From: Agelaius tricolor | Lineage: Eukaryota > Chordata > Aves > Passeriformes > Icteridae | NCBI GenBank assembly: GCA_023055355.1 | Contig: JALJCS010000020.1 | Location: forward strand, 5,687,001 to 5,751,000 | Length of the DNA stretch: 64,000 nt | Direction of reading: 5' to 3' | Shown here: positions 36,301 through 42,200 of the stretch, one piece after another | Layout: every line of letters begins with the position of its first letter | How positions within the stretch are numbered: position 1 is the stretch's first letter | Notes under the pieces: model-generated | Told to the model about the DNA's origin: nothing | Database searches by the model: none | What the model saw: the letters and a program-made list of their open reading frames with translations, nothing else | Position numbers and translations under genes: made by a program

Positions 36301-36740
36301 CAGTGAAACCACAGAGCCTCTGTTCCCAGAATCATTGTCTGAGTTGTTTGTCAGTTAAGAGAGCAAATACCTAAGGAAGCAGGATTCCTTCTGTAGAGGA
36401 GAAATGTAAGGACTGCTCAGTTTAATGCTAAACCATTTTGTAATTGCCTTTTCCTCCTGATGTGCAGGTACAAGCTCAGCCCCAAACTGTGACCCTTTCT
36501 CAGACGACAGCAGGACAACAGCAGGTTCAGGTGATCCCTGCAACCACTGCTACTGCTCAGGTGGTGCAGCAGAAACTGATCCAGCAGCAGGTTGTGACCA
36601 CAGCCTCTCCCCAGGTTCAGGCTCCAGGTGTACAGAACCCAGCCCAGACACCAGCAACACCTGAAGCCCAGAGTCAGCAAGCAAAAGTACAGATGAGGAC
36701 ACCGACTGTCAGATTAAAGGCACCTACTAAACCAAGCTGA
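274..36740 (+). CDS. EP400: EP400 (E1A-binding protein p400), 5'-partial, 52 coding exons in window
   Basis: This is the Snf2/INO80-family chromatin remodelling ATPase of the TIP60/NuA4 complex, a nuclear protein that exchanges H2A.Z and H3.3. The listed exons join without a phase error to 2,653 codons plus a TGA at 36738. Window residues: Gln/Pro-rich region 1-296; HSA domain about 330-405 (exons 5-6); acidic segment 448-540; ATPase lobe 1 at 598-925 with Walker A DEAGLGKT (9258-9281) and a DEMQ box (10157-10168); insertion about 926-1420; lobe 2 at 1421-1580 ending in the DRIGR motif (20811-20825); SANT/Myb-like domain about 1885-1960; Gln-rich tail 2066-2653. Human EP400 is about 3,100-3,160 aa, so roughly 500 N-terminal residues lie upstream of the window. 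Identity is by recall of the human protein and is very secure; exact splice choices are inferred from GT-AG sites, phase and alignment. Confidence 0.97.
777..884 (+). CDS. EP400: EP400 window exon 2
   Basis: Residues 31-67 read [20 protein letters not shown] and end in LQQLMPTAQ, nearly identical to human. The acceptor is atcacag and the donor gtactg; phase is +1 in and +1 out. Confidence 0.92.
1598..1980 (+). CDS. EP400: EP400 window exon 3 (Gln/Pro-rich, very GC-rich)
   Basis: Residues 67-194 begin GGMPPTPQ and include [20 protein letters not shown], which matches human. Third positions are almost all G or C, unlike the next exon. The acceptor is ccctgcag, the donor gtatgg, and the exon ends on a codon boundary. 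Confidence 0.92.
2489..2794 (+). CDS. EP400: EP400 window exon 4 (Ser/Pro/Ala-rich)
   Basis: Residues 195-296 form a low-complexity Ser/Pro/Ala linker that ends [10 protein letters not shown], then DKLAEQVKL, as in human. The exon is 102 codons in phase 0. The acceptor is ttggacag and the donor gtaaga; the start is set by phase. Confidence 0.88.
2941..3126 (+). CDS. EP400: EP400 window exon 5 (start of HSA domain)
   Basis: Residues 297-358 begin [17 protein letters not shown] and continue [20 protein letters not shown], the start of the HSA domain that binds actin and actin-related proteins in INO80/SWR-type ATPases. The exon is 62 codons in phase 0. Confidence 0.95.
4474..4614 (+). CDS. EP400: EP400 window exon 6 (rest of HSA domain)
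   Basis: Residues 359-405 form a charged helix from [13 protein letters not shown] to [11 protein letters not shown], completing the HSA domain. The exon is 47 codons in phase 0, with acceptor attttag and donor gtaaag. Confidence 0.95.
4722..4800 (+). CDS. EP400: EP400 window exon 7
   Basis: Residues 406-432 read VVEIKL then [15 protein letters not shown], a basic post-HSA helix as in human. The exon is 79 nt with donor gtaatt. Confidence 0.93.
5078..5124 (+). CDS. EP400: EP400 window exon 8 (short)
   Basis: A 47-nt exon gives [16 protein letters not shown] (residues 432-447). The acceptor is ttttccag and the donor gtaagt. It aligns only loosely with the human segment between SRRGKE and GRKRKAS, but its phases fit both neighbours. 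Confidence 0.8.
6158..6215 (+). CDS. EP400: EP400 window exon 9
   Basis: Residues 448-467 read [19 protein letters not shown], matching human [15 protein letters not shown]. The exon is 58 nt with acceptor atgctag and donor gtaagt. Confidence 0.92.
6901..6990 (+). CDS. EP400: EP400 window exon 10 (acidic)
   Basis: Residues 467-497 are acidic ([12 protein letters not shown]) and end [11 protein letters not shown], identical to human at that end. The acceptor is ttcttgcag and the donor gtaggc. Confidence 0.94.
8160..8267 (+). CDS. EP400: EP400 window exon 11
   Basis: Residues 497-533 begin [16 protein letters not shown] and end in an acidic SEEESSEE run, matching human. The exon is 108 nt, phase +1 in and out. 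Confidence 0.94.
8755..8948 (+). CDS. EP400: EP400 window exon 12
   Basis: Residues 533-597 contain [20 protein letters not shown] and [12 protein letters not shown], the segment just before the ATPase in human. The exon is 194 nt and ends in phase 0. Confidence 0.94.
9147..9324 (+). CDS. EP400: EP400 window exon 13 (ATPase motif I)
   Basis: Residues 598-657 begin the Snf2 ATPase: [18 protein letters not shown] then the Walker A motif DEAGLGKT at 9258-9281, which binds ATP phosphates, and [13 protein letters not shown]. The sequence is nearly identical to human. Confidence 0.97.
9766..9902 (+). CDS. EP400: EP400 window exon 14 (ATPase lobe 1)
   Basis: Residues 657-702 read [20 protein letters not shown] and onward to KAKRQ, the motif Ia region of the ATPase. 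The acceptor is ctgtag; the donor gtgctg is weaker but fits phase and homology. Confidence 0.95.
10052..10221 (+). CDS. EP400: EP400 window exon 15 (ATPase motif II, DEMQ)
   Basis: Residues 703-759 carry the Walker B/motif II as DEMQ (10157-10168) in place of the DEAH usual in Snf2 enzymes. Human EP400 also has DEMQ by recall, so this is a family trait. The exon is 170 nt. Confidence 0.95.
10653..10827 (+). CDS. EP400: EP400 window exon 16 (ATPase motif III)
   Basis: Residues 759-817 read [20 protein letters not shown], the motif III region, and end VIRLHR as in human. The acceptor is gttcacag and the donor gtatgt. Confidence 0.95.
11214..11350 (+). CDS. EP400: EP400 window exon 17
   Basis: Residues 818-863 include [16 protein letters not shown] and [13 protein letters not shown], conserved Snf2 sequence after motif III. 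The acceptor is gtttcag and the donor gtaagg. Confidence 0.96.
11966..12152 (+). CDS. EP400: EP400 window exon 18 (end of ATPase lobe 1)
   Basis: Residues 863-925 include [10 protein letters not shown] and [10 protein letters not shown], the conserved Snf2 leucine-rich QxRxxCNHP element, ending RALERDIWK. The exon is 187 nt in good phase. Confidence 0.96.
13079..13245 (+). CDS. EP400: EP400 window exon 19 (start of inter-lobe insertion)
   Basis: Residues 926-981 begin [20 protein letters not shown], the start of the long insertion that splits the ATPase in INO80-family enzymes. The exon is 167 nt with donor gtgtgt. Confidence 0.93.
14092..14246 (+). CDS. EP400: EP400 window exon 20 (insertion)
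   Basis: Residues 981-1033 begin [20 protein letters not shown], matching human, then a Thr/Gln-rich stretch ending [10 protein letters not shown]. The acceptor is cttgccag and the donor gtaaga. Confidence 0.94.
14767..15015 (+). CDS. EP400: EP400 window exon 21 (Ala/Gln/Pro-rich insertion)
   Basis: Residues 1033-1116 include [16 protein letters not shown], a Pro/Gln-rich low-complexity run, and [16 protein letters not shown], as in human. The acceptor is gattgcag; another CAG four bases downstream would break the frame. Confidence 0.92.
15336..15352 (+). other. Perfect short hairpin in EP400 intron
   Basis: CCTCTCT and AGAGAGG flank a GGC loop, a 7-bp perfect stem in the same intron as the two larger inverted repeats. 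By itself it could be chance. Confidence 0.4.
15559..15624 (+). ncRNA. Candidate structured RNA hairpin (H/ACA-like) in EP400 intron
   Basis: CTGCATTTA (15559-15567) pairs perfectly with TAAATGCAG (15616-15624), and CAAAAAGCTT (15573-15582) with AAGCTTTTTG (15599-15608). They leave a 5/7-nt internal loop like a pseudouridylation pocket and a 16-nt apical loop. An H-box-like AAATAA follows at 15633. Human EP400 is known to host SNORA49 in an intron, but I cannot confirm homology, and the second hairpin and ACA box are weak. Confidence 0.35.
15961..16030 (+). other. Inverted repeat around a consensus branch point before exon 22
   Basis: TGGGAGGCG (15961-15969) and CGCCTCCCA (16022-16030) are perfect 9-bp arms around a 52-nt loop. 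The loop contains TACTAAC (15984-15990), an ideal branch-point sequence, 76 bases upstream of the exon 22 acceptor. A role in splicing is inference. Confidence 0.5.
16067..16231 (+). CDS. EP400: EP400 window exon 22 (insertion)
   Basis: Residues 1116-1171 begin [17 protein letters not shown] and include [20 protein letters not shown], nearly identical to human. The acceptor is ttaacag and the donor gtactt. The upstream intron holds a hairpin and a consensus branch point. Confidence 0.96.
17019..17186 (+). CDS. EP400: EP400 window exon 23 (insertion)
   Basis: Residues 1171-1227 read [20 protein letters not shown] and [11 protein letters not shown], matching human. The exon is 168 nt, phase +1 in and out. 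Confidence 0.95.
18132..18151. repeat. 20-bp perfect palindrome in EP400 intron
   Basis: TTTGCTTTGT is followed directly by its reverse complement ACAAAGCAAA, with no spacer. It lies in an AT-rich intron between exons 23 and 24; function is unknown. Confidence 0.9.
18393..18472 (+). CDS. EP400: EP400 window exon 24 (insertion)
   Basis: A short 80-nt exon encodes [20 protein letters not shown] and HGQSQ (residues 1227-1253). It aligns with the divergent human GRVAVNALAVGE segment. The acceptor is attccag and the donor gtactc. Confidence 0.88.
19159..19457 (+). CDS. EP400: EP400 window exon 25 (insertion)
   Basis: Residues 1254-1353 begin [18 protein letters not shown] and continue [20 protein letters not shown] as in human; the C-terminal half, ending ESLKDLVNR, diverges. 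The acceptor is a less common AAG (ttggcaaag) chosen by phase and homology. Confidence 0.9.
19530..19671 (+). repeat. 72-bp tandem duplication in EP400 intron
   Basis: Two adjacent copies (19530-19601 and 19602-19671) share 70 identical bases, starting ttctgttgatgag. The identity suggests a recent duplication, an assembly error or a polymorphic repeat. Confidence 0.95.
19963..20165 (+). CDS. EP400: EP400 window exon 26 (end of insertion)
   Basis: Residues 1353-1421 include [27 protein letters not shown] and [14 protein letters not shown], matching human order. The acceptor is ttttcacag and the donor gtaaag. Confidence 0.95.
20264..20433 (+). CDS. EP400: EP400 window exon 27 (ATPase lobe 2 start)
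   Basis: Residues 1421-1477 read [20 protein letters not shown] then [14 protein letters not shown], the motif IV region that opens helicase lobe 2. It is nearly identical to human. Confidence 0.97.
20652..20848 (+). CDS. EP400: EP400 window exon 28 (ATPase motifs V and VI)
   Basis: Residues 1478-1543 hold [19 protein letters not shown] (motif V) and [13 protein letters not shown] (motif VI with the arginine finger region, 20811-20825). Canonical Snf2 proteins have HRIGQ where EP400 has DRIGR. Confidence 0.97.
21330..21441 (+). CDS. EP400: EP400 window exon 29 (end of ATPase)
   Basis: Residues 1543-1580 read [19 protein letters not shown] and end YSMAFLTQ, the post-motif VI brace. Nine bases past the donor lies one copy of a 66-bp duplicated intronic sequence. 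Confidence 0.97.
21450..21515 (+). repeat. 66-bp dispersed duplicate, copy 1
   Basis: This intronic segment starts 9 bases after exon 29 and matches 24078-24143 in the same orientation with a single mismatch (C/T). Both copies end in GTGTTGGAGT. Confidence 0.95.
21947..22090 (+). CDS. EP400: EP400 window exon 30
   Basis: Residues 1581-1628 begin [18 protein letters not shown] and end KVARPFIE, as in human. The acceptor is ttaccaag. The exon is 48 codons in phase 0, so skipping it would keep the frame. Confidence 0.94.
22397..22555 (+). CDS. EP400: EP400 window exon 31 (acidic)
   Basis: Residues 1629-1681 begin [18 protein letters not shown] and end [15 protein letters not shown], matching human EEPSQLEEL. 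The acceptor is ctgaaag; the exon is 53 codons in phase 0. Confidence 0.92.
22789..22872 (+). CDS. EP400: EP400 window exon 32
   Basis: Residues 1682-1709 begin [16 protein letters not shown], identical to human. The exon is 28 codons in phase 0 with donor gtaaaa. Confidence 0.95.
23440..23571 (+). CDS. EP400: EP400 window exon 33 (charged helix)
   Basis: Residues 1710-1753 form a charged helix ending [13 protein letters not shown], matching human. The acceptor is aatctag; the donor agtaatt lacks the usual G at -1. Confidence 0.93.
23694..23738 (+). CDS. EP400: EP400 window exon 34 (45 nt)
   Basis: A 15-codon exon encodes [15 protein letters not shown], close to human EYVYEDVDGQTEVMP. The acceptor is gtgtag and the donor gtaagt; it is in phase 0. 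Confidence 0.95.
23846..23999 (+). CDS. EP400: EP400 window exon 35
   Basis: Residues 1769-1820 begin [20 protein letters not shown] and end [13 protein letters not shown], nearly identical to human. The donor is gtgagt. Confidence 0.96.
24078..24143 (+). repeat. 66-bp dispersed duplicate, copy 2
   Basis: This is the second copy of the segment at 21450, 2.6 kb downstream in the intron after exon 35. Identity is 65 of 66 bases, with no similarity seen outside the unit. Confidence 0.95.
24481..24722 (+). CDS. EP400: EP400 window exon 36 (NAGNAG acceptor, leads into SANT)
   Basis: Residues 1820-1900 begin [20 protein letters not shown] and end [14 protein letters not shown], the first SANT helix. 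The acceptor is tagcag, so splicing at 24481 or 24484 would give AA or A; AA matches human. Confidence 0.95.
25026..25386 (+). mobile_element. Solo LTR in EP400 intron (songbird-type endogenous retrovirus)
   Basis: The element starts TGTGG and ends TGACA, with the AT-rich 'agaatactatactaaactatac' type core and the block ggcttctcagcttcccagga. I recognise it as a common passerine LTR-like repeat. A related copy sits in reverse at 44543. Flanks CCCCAT and GCCCGT agree at four of six bases, so the target duplication is at best decayed. No coding part is present. Confidence 0.75.
25607..25780 (+). CDS. EP400: EP400 window exon 37 (SANT/Myb-like domain)
   Basis: Residues 1901-1958 complete the SANT/Myb-like fold: [20 protein letters not shown] then [12 protein letters not shown]. 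This domain contacts TIP60 in the human protein. The exon is 58 codons in phase 0. Confidence 0.97.
26027..26074 (+). CDS. EP400: EP400 window exon 38 (48-nt lysine-rich cassette)
   Basis: A 16-codon exon encodes [16 protein letters not shown]. The acceptor is ttttacag and the donor gtgtgc. It is in phase 0 on both sides, so it can be skipped without a frameshift, and the human form I recall joins GK directly to SKNNRPL. Confidence 0.85.
27077..27213 (+). CDS. EP400: EP400 window exon 39
   Basis: Residues 1975-2020 begin [20 protein letters not shown] and end [10 protein letters not shown], matching human. The donor is gtaagt. Confidence 0.95.
27706..27762 (+). CDS. EP400: EP400 window exon 40 (57 nt)
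   Basis: Residues 2020-2039 read [18 protein letters not shown], identical to human. The acceptor is atttcag and the donor gtgagc. Confidence 0.96.
27882..27960 (+). CDS. EP400: EP400 window exon 41
   Basis: Residues 2039-2065 read [20 protein letters not shown] and RIAKEKK, identical to human. The acceptor is ttttag and the exon ends in phase 0. Confidence 0.96.
28532..28726 (+). CDS. EP400: EP400 window exon 42 (Gln/Pro-rich)
   Basis: Residues 2066-2130 open the Gln-rich tail with [11 protein letters not shown], then QPP-type repeats, ending TTVANTAVL. Human has a comparable but longer Pro/Gln run here. The exon is GC-rich, 65 codons in phase 0. Confidence 0.92.
29730..29775 (+). CDS. EP400: EP400 window exon 43 (46 nt)
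   Basis: Residues 2131-2146 read [15 protein letters not shown], matching human AGTIKTSVTGTSMPT. The acceptor is aattag; a second CAG three bases in (29731-29733) gives a potential alternative start. Confidence 0.93.
29866..29975 (+). CDS. EP400: EP400 window exon 44
   Basis: Residues 2146-2182 read [20 protein letters not shown] and INKRLASPV, matching human. The donor is gtgagt and the exon ends in phase 0. Confidence 0.95.
30554..30758 (+). CDS. EP400: EP400 window exon 45 (LTR 12 bp past its donor)
   Basis: Residues 2183-2251 include [29 protein letters not shown] and [12 protein letters not shown], as in human. The donor gtaatg is followed only 12 bases later by a solo LTR insertion. 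Confidence 0.94.
30771..31181 (+). mobile_element. Solo LTR with perfect 6-bp target duplication, near EP400 exon 45 donor
   Basis: A 411-bp element starts TGTAG and ends CAACA, with the TG...CA ends of an LTR. It is flanked by ATCCTG at 30765-30770 and 31182-31187. It shares the 'atctgactccat..tcagaaggctaatt' block with the 25026 copy. It has no internal retroviral genes and starts 12 bp past the exon 45 splice donor. Confidence 0.85.
31661..31824 (+). CDS. EP400: EP400 window exon 46 (short poly-Gln)
   Basis: Residues 2251-2305 read [17 protein letters not shown], then only five glutamines, then [20 protein letters not shown]. Human has a much longer glutamine tract at this point. The exon ends in phase 0. 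Confidence 0.94.
32188..32394 (+). CDS. EP400: EP400 window exon 47 (Gln-rich)
   Basis: Residues 2306-2374 begin [14 protein letters not shown] and end [13 protein letters not shown], as in human, around a Gln-rich core. The exon is 69 codons in phase 0. Confidence 0.94.
32698..32893 (+). CDS. EP400: EP400 window exon 48
   Basis: Residues 2375-2440 include [34 protein letters not shown] and [14 protein letters not shown], nearly identical to human. The acceptor is tgcttag. Confidence 0.95.
33206..33336 (+). CDS. EP400: EP400 window exon 49
   Basis: Residues 2440-2483 read [19 protein letters not shown] and end ATVQQK, as in human. The donor is gtacca. Confidence 0.94.
33733..33894 (+). CDS. 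EP400: EP400 window exon 50 (tandem donor)
   Basis: Residues 2484-2537 include [20 protein letters not shown] and end VQAQIQ. Two donors lie six bases apart (gtacag at 33895, gtaaca at 33901); the first matches human, and the second would add VQ in frame. Confidence 0.92.
34231..34302 (+). other. Two adjacent hairpin-forming inverted repeats in EP400 intron
   Basis: AGTATGTGA-C-TCACATACT (34231-34249) is a near-spacerless 9-bp inverted repeat. CCTAACC (34274-34280) pairs with GGTTAGG (34296-34302). Both sit in a less AT-rich part of the intron after exon 50. Confidence 0.6.
34599..34676 (+). CDS. EP400: EP400 window exon 51
   Basis: Residues 2538-2563 read [19 protein letters not shown] and end SVSQQ. 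The exon is 26 codons in phase 0; the acceptor is actacag. Confidence 0.94.
36468..36740 (+). CDS. EP400: EP400 window exon 52 (last coding exon, stop TGA)
   Basis: Residues 2564-2653 include [19 protein letters not shown] and end in RLKAPTKPS before TGA (36738-36740), matching the human C-terminus RLKTPTKPP. The acceptor is tgtgcag. Confidence 0.96.
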   Translation, partial: VQAQPQTVTLSQTTAGQQQVQVIPATTATAQVVQQKLIQQQVVTTASPQVQAPGVQNPAQTPATPEAQSQQAKVQMRTPTVRLKAPTKPS

Positions 36741-38990
36741 ACTATTGCAATAACAGAGAAACACAGTATTTTGTGTTTGCTGAGACAAGTGAGAAGCTAC
36801 TCCAGACATCCAAATGAAGACAAAACACCTCTATTTTATTTTTTTTTTTGTAGCAGAAGGTTTCTTGCTGGTGAACATTTAAACATGAAAACTCACATGT
36901 AACTTCAGTGTATTAGCAAATGTTTAGCACTCAAACTCTGTACAAGATGCATTCTGCCTGTGTTCTCTGTGCTCATTTAAACCACATAAAGCAAGCATTA
37001 CTTAGGTTGAAATTCTGCCCAGCTTCTCAAAAGTGAAATGGTGGTCTGCCATAAATGTCAGTAAAATCCATCTGTGTTAGAATGCCACACCTGCCTGTGG
37101 GCATGTGCAGCTCCTTGCTGTAGTTCAGTGTGTGCTCAGTACCCACAGTGAAGCCACACAAAGAACCAGGTGTAGTTGATACAGCACAGTATTTTCCACC
37201 TATACAAAAGCTCTGTGTTGTTCTTCCCTGTGGTAAACACCCCTGGAAGATCCAACACAGACTTGAAGTGCTCCCTGCAAAGTTTAGCCAATAAATGTGA
37301 AAACCTGTAAGTATATGTAATTAAAAAGGAAAAAAAAAGGTTTCATTCTCCATTTTTGTAAGTCTTTTAAAATGTTTGTTAGTAGTTTTTGTGTACAGTT
37401 TACTGAATCACCCAACCTGTGTGCTCATTCTCGTATTTCACTTTAAAATAATGGATATTTTAGGCATGAGCTGAGTAAATACTGTGTTGATAGTAAATGT
37501 GTATTAAAGTGTAGCCCATTTTTTTTTTTTGTAAAAGAATTGTTCAGTAGATGCAGCTAAACAGATGATCCATAGCTGTTTCTCATGGGACTTCTGTCAC
37601 AAAAAATCTCCAGCTGATAAAATCTAATCTCTCAGTTTCATTCTGCTCTTGCAACATGTTTAAATGTTCAGTACTTTTTACACGGCTTTCAGCTTAGGGG
37701 GTGGGGGGCTGGGGCAAGGGGAGAATAGTGAAATTAAATCTAAGACTTAATTCTTCAACTGTGTAAAGAGTAAGATCTAACTTTTGTACTATTCTTTTAC
37801 TAAAAGCTAACAATGAATGTATCTTCAGGTGGGTATTTTGGATGTGAATAGAGCGTGGCCTCTTCCTCCAAATCAGTTTGCCTTATTGTTATGGAGAAAA
37901 AAAAAAAAAGCAAAAAGCTGCATAGAACTGTGGGGGTTTCTTTACTTTTCTTGCATACAATGAATAACAGACTTTGCAAACAGCACTGAGTGAGGAATCA
38001 AAAAACCCATGGTGGCTTGAAGGGATTTATTTTACTTTGGCCATAAAACTGCACAATGTGTAAAATCCAGACAAAATTACAACATTCCTTTTCTGAGATG
38101 GTTTTAAAATTATTTTTTCATTCTGTGATCTTTTTACTCTTTTAGGAAAGGAGCCTATTTAAGGGCAGGGAAAGCATATATTTTGTTTTTACCTCTGTAT
38201 GTCCACACTTGTTGGTACCTGGCAATCCACATGGCTTAAACAAGAAAGAATTCTCAGCCAGCTCCTCTGTGTTAGTTGGGATAGGTACTGCCAATTCTGT
38301 TCAGATCACAAATTTAACATTGGCTCAGGCAGCGTTCCTGATTTTTTTATTTTATACCTCTTTTGTCCTGCATACTTTTTTTCTTGGACACTCAGGTGTA
38401 CAAATACAAGGGCATTTTGTTTGGTTTTTTTTTTTTTAAGCTGTTTTTGCATGCAGTAGTATTCCCCTGACCCTGCTAACCCCTGGCTTGTGCCATCTCC
38501 TAAACTTCCCTGCCAGCCAGGGAGCTGGCACTGCTGACAGCAGAGTAGTTTGAAATGCAAAGCAGATGCAGTGGTAATGGATAGTGACACTGTGTACAGT
38601 ATAGCCTTGCTCATCCGAAAATATTGCTTAGGTAGCCCCAGTTTTACTTTTAAGTGTTTAGCTTTTATGATGTGCATGAAGGTCGGGGTGGGGGGGAACA
38701 GTTTCAGCAGTGGGAGAGCTGCTGGCTGCGTCTTTGTGCTGGTCTGATTTGGTGTCTAAAGAGGCGATTGTTTCTTGTTTAGGTCAGTTGATGAAGATAA
38801 AAAGTCACCATATTTTTTTTTCCCCTTCTAATTATTTTTTTTCTTCCTTTCGATGTGTCTTTCTCCCAGGAGTGTGTTAGGAAGTCAACCTGTACATAAG
38901 TGATGAACGTTTGTACTCGCCCCAGTAGGATGATAAGGAGTAGTGCTGTATCCTACCTGAAGGTGTAATAAAGTGTACATTTTTATACCG
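36741..38990 (+). other. EP400: EP400 3' untranslated region
   Basis: About 2.2 kb of AU-rich sequence follows the EP400 stop with no long open frame. It carries possible poly(A) signals AATAAA at 37290, ATTAAA at 37503 and AATAAA at 38967, so short and long transcript forms are plausible. A Pumilio-type TGTACATA lies at 38891-38898. The 3' limit is inferred from the last AATAAA. Confidence 0.75.
38967..38972 (+). terminator. EP400: Distal poly(A) signal of EP400
   Basis: AATAAA is followed by a T-rich stretch (acatttttata), after which sequence turns abruptly into the NOC4L CpG island. It is the last canonical signal before NOC4L and lies 189 bases before its ATG. Confidence 0.65.
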
Positions 38991-39155
38991 CCGCCTCGCC
39001 CTGCCTTCTCTACCGGGGCGGGTTACCGGGAGGGGCGGTGCGGGTGGCGGGACGGACCCATCCCCATCCCGATCCCGATCGCGATCCCCGCCCCACTGCC
39101 GGCCCCGCCTGCGGGCGGAGCGGCCGCGGCTCCTCCTCCATCCTCGGCTGCGAGC

Positions 39156-39251
39156 ATGGCGCGGGAGGCCGCGCTCGCCGCCTGCCTGGAGGCCGTGCTG
39201 GGCAACCGCTCCAGCGCCAACCGCGTCTTCGAGCTCCTGGAGCCGCTGGCG
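39156..39251 (+). CDS. NOC4L: NOC4L exon 1
   Basis: Residues 1-32 begin MAREAALAACLEAVLGNRSS and end FELLEPLA. The donor is gtgcgg, 32 codons in phase 0. Human starts with a slightly longer N-terminus. Confidence 0.93.
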
Positions 39252-42200
39252 GTGCGGGCCGGGCCGGGCTGGGCTGGGCTGGGCTGGGGGACCGGGCTGA
39301 GGGAGGGAGGGCAGCGCGGCCGGGCCGCCGCTCTGACACGCTGTTCCCCAGGGCCAGGAGGAGCCGGAGGACATCGTGAGCGCCGCCAGGATCTGCGGCC
39401 GGCTCTTCGGGGCGCTGCTGGAGCGGCGGGAGCTGTTCGTGGGGCCGCTGCCCGAGCAGGACGCCTCTCTGGGCGGTGAGCACGGAGCGGGGCCCCGGTG
39501 CTGCCCGGGACAGGCGCGGCCCGGCCCAAGCCCAGCCTGTGTCTGTGTGTCTGTCCCTCACAGAGAGCTACAGCGCCCAGGACAAGTACAGGATATGGAT
39601 GCGGCACCGCTACAGGGACTGCGTGGGCTGCCTGGCAGAGCTCCTGGGGCACGACGCCTTCCAGGTCAAGGTGGGTCCTGAGCCCGCTGTTGACACACGA
39701 GGGGTTCCCTTGAGGCTCTCGCCCACTATTTCAGTGTGGGAGGGCAGGCAGTGCTGTAAAACAGCAGTGATGCTCTGATTCACCTCTGCTCACCAGCAGT
39801 GAGCATGCAGATTTCTCAGGAAATAATATCTCATTTCATTCTTCCTCCTCTTGAAGGTGCCTCCTTTGGGTTTGACCCCTGTTGTTCTTGTTTAGGTGTT
39901 TTTTGTTTTCTGGGTTTTTTTTGTGATGTTGCTTTCTTTTTTTTTTTTTAAAGGAGCAGGCACTCTGCACACTCATGAAATTTGTAGAATTGGAGGCACA
40001 GTATCCATTGATCAAAATAGAGTGGAAAGGAACTTTAACTTTTCCCTGTGACCTTCTTAAGGTAAGCTGCAGACCTGAAAAGTCCCTCCTGTCAGTGACC
40101 TGATGGCACACAAACTCTTGTGCCCTCAGCCTCTCACTCTGTGCTCCAGTGCTGTGAGAGACTGACTTGCTGCTTTCCTTTCCAAACCCTTTGTTAGGTG
40201 GTTGTTGATGGTTTGCTTCCCACCACCGAGGACTCCTCCCTGCTGATCTCCCGCTTTCAGGAGTACCTGGAGTACGATGATGTTCGCTACTTTGTCATGA
40301 AGGCTGTCACTGCCAGCATCGGGCAGGTCATGCAAAAGATGAAGGAGGTAACAAATTGTTACTGTTCAGGTGCCTCTGGATGAGCTGCTCTGGGTTGTGT
40401 GTCTTGTGTGTGAAGCAGGGAGCAGTTGGTAGTATATGGAAATATTTGGAAGCTAGAAAAATGAGTGTGCCCACTGGAGGCATTGATTTTTTTCTTATGT
40501 GTGTCATATGCCAAGACTGGCTTTACTCTGAAATTGAAAGTATTTCAAGACACATACTGTTCTTTCTGGTCTAAGCTCTAGCTTCTATTTTACCCAAATC
40601 TTCACAGCTTGGGTGACACACAGAGAACTTTTAATTCTGTGTGCTCTGGTGCAGAGGAAGAACCTGTTTCCTTCATTGGATCCACCAGTAGAGATAGTTT
40701 TCTGATCTGCAACAGAGAATATACCAGTATGTAGTTTATTTATGTAGTTTTTAGTCATCATTTTCCCTTTCTCTTTCCTAAATATATTCAGTACTTGGAA
40801 ACAGGGCAATATTGAAGCTCAGCATCTTGCTCTCTGATGTGGAACTTGCTTCATGTTTGTTTTTTCCTTTTTTCCTCAGAGGCCGCTGCCTTTTTACCAG
40901 CAGAATGTATTTTCCCTCATCTCACCCATCAACATGCCAAACAAAGAGTCTGAGATGGTCAAATTTATGGTCAAACAAGGTTAGTAAACTCTGCATGATA
41001 AACTGTTTGTGAAAAGGAAAATCAGGTTAAGATTTCTAGTGTGTAAATATTTTACTGTTGTTTGCTGATGAAGAATTTCTGCTTCTTTGATCACTGTGAT
41101 TCTAAACAGTCTTAAAAATCCACATTCCTCAGTCTACACGGGGTCTGTTGTGGCCTTGTATCAAATTAGGTACTTCAGCCCAAGTTTTTAGAGCATCAAA
41201 AGGCTAAGTTAAAAAAGCTCTTCTTAATTTTTTGAATATCCATTTCAAGTTCAACATCTGGCTTCTCTTTCTTCTTAGATAACCGTGAGGAGTTGAAATT
41301 TTCAAAGCTGCAGGTAACTGTTCATTTGGTGCATTAGAATTGAAATTTTGTCTTCTTAAAATAGAGCATTATCTGTACCAGTGTGTTTAACTCACTGTTT
41401 GCAATTCTGTTTTAAGGCACACAAACAGGTGTTTGAAAAAATGTGGTTGACTTTTTTGAAGCACAAGGTGAGTGTTACTTCTGCCACTGATCTGCATTGC
41501 TCTTTAATTTAGGATTGCTGATCCTTAGCAGTTGTGTCCAGCCTTGCAGGAAGCTGCTGGTAGGATCCCAGTATGTTTTGAGTGTTGGGTGGGAGCAGCC
41601 CAGTGACCATTTCTGTTGGATCACACTGCCAAAAAACATGACCTCATATATGGCCTGCTTTTTCTCCTTACCCTCAGCCTTTTTTCCCTACCTTAAACAT
41701 CTCTGCCCATAAGGGTGATCTGCAGCAGAGCAATCTCTGCTCACAAGCTGAAGCTTCCCCAGCCTTTTTCCTGGTGATTTTCCCCCTCTGAGTGATGACA
41801 CTGTTAGCTGTGAGCACCTGCTTGAATGAACTCCCTTGGTGTCCCCTGTAAACTCTCCCATTTGGGAACTGCTGCTGCAAGCTGTTCTGTATTTTCCTGG
41901 CACATTCCTTTCTGCTTGTGCATTGCCTTTTTGAGCCACAGGTTGCTGCTGCTGACTGAGTTCTCCCTGCAGTGCTTGTTTCTCTGTTGTTTTGTCCTTC
42001 ACAGCTGCCCCCTGGCCTTTACAAAAAGGTTCTTGTCATTCTGCACGACTCTGTCCTGCCTTACATGAACGAGCCCACTCTCATGATGGATTTCTTGACA
42101 GTGGCCTATGGCATAGGTGGGTGAGAACAGCCTTTTTTCCTTTGTGGCACCTCCAGCATGGCACAGATGGACTTGGAAGCTGTGCTGGATGCAGCACCAA

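Larger units (their letters stand above)
38990..39560 (+). promoter_or_regulatory. NOC4L: NOC4L CpG-island promoter
   Basis: GC content and CpG density rise sharply just after the EP400 poly(A) signal and continue through NOC4L exons 1-2. The segment before the ATG holds the palindrome GATCGCGATC (about 39077-39086) and GC-box-like runs such as ggggcggtgcgggtggcggg. No convincing TATA box is needed for such a housekeeping promoter; the transcription start is not determinable here. Confidence 0.75.

Noticed and set aside
38877..39652. Minus-strand frames up to 209 codons over the NOC4L CpG island
   Set aside because: High GC lowers stop frequency; no similarity to DDX51 or any known protein was recognised, so not a divergent gene.
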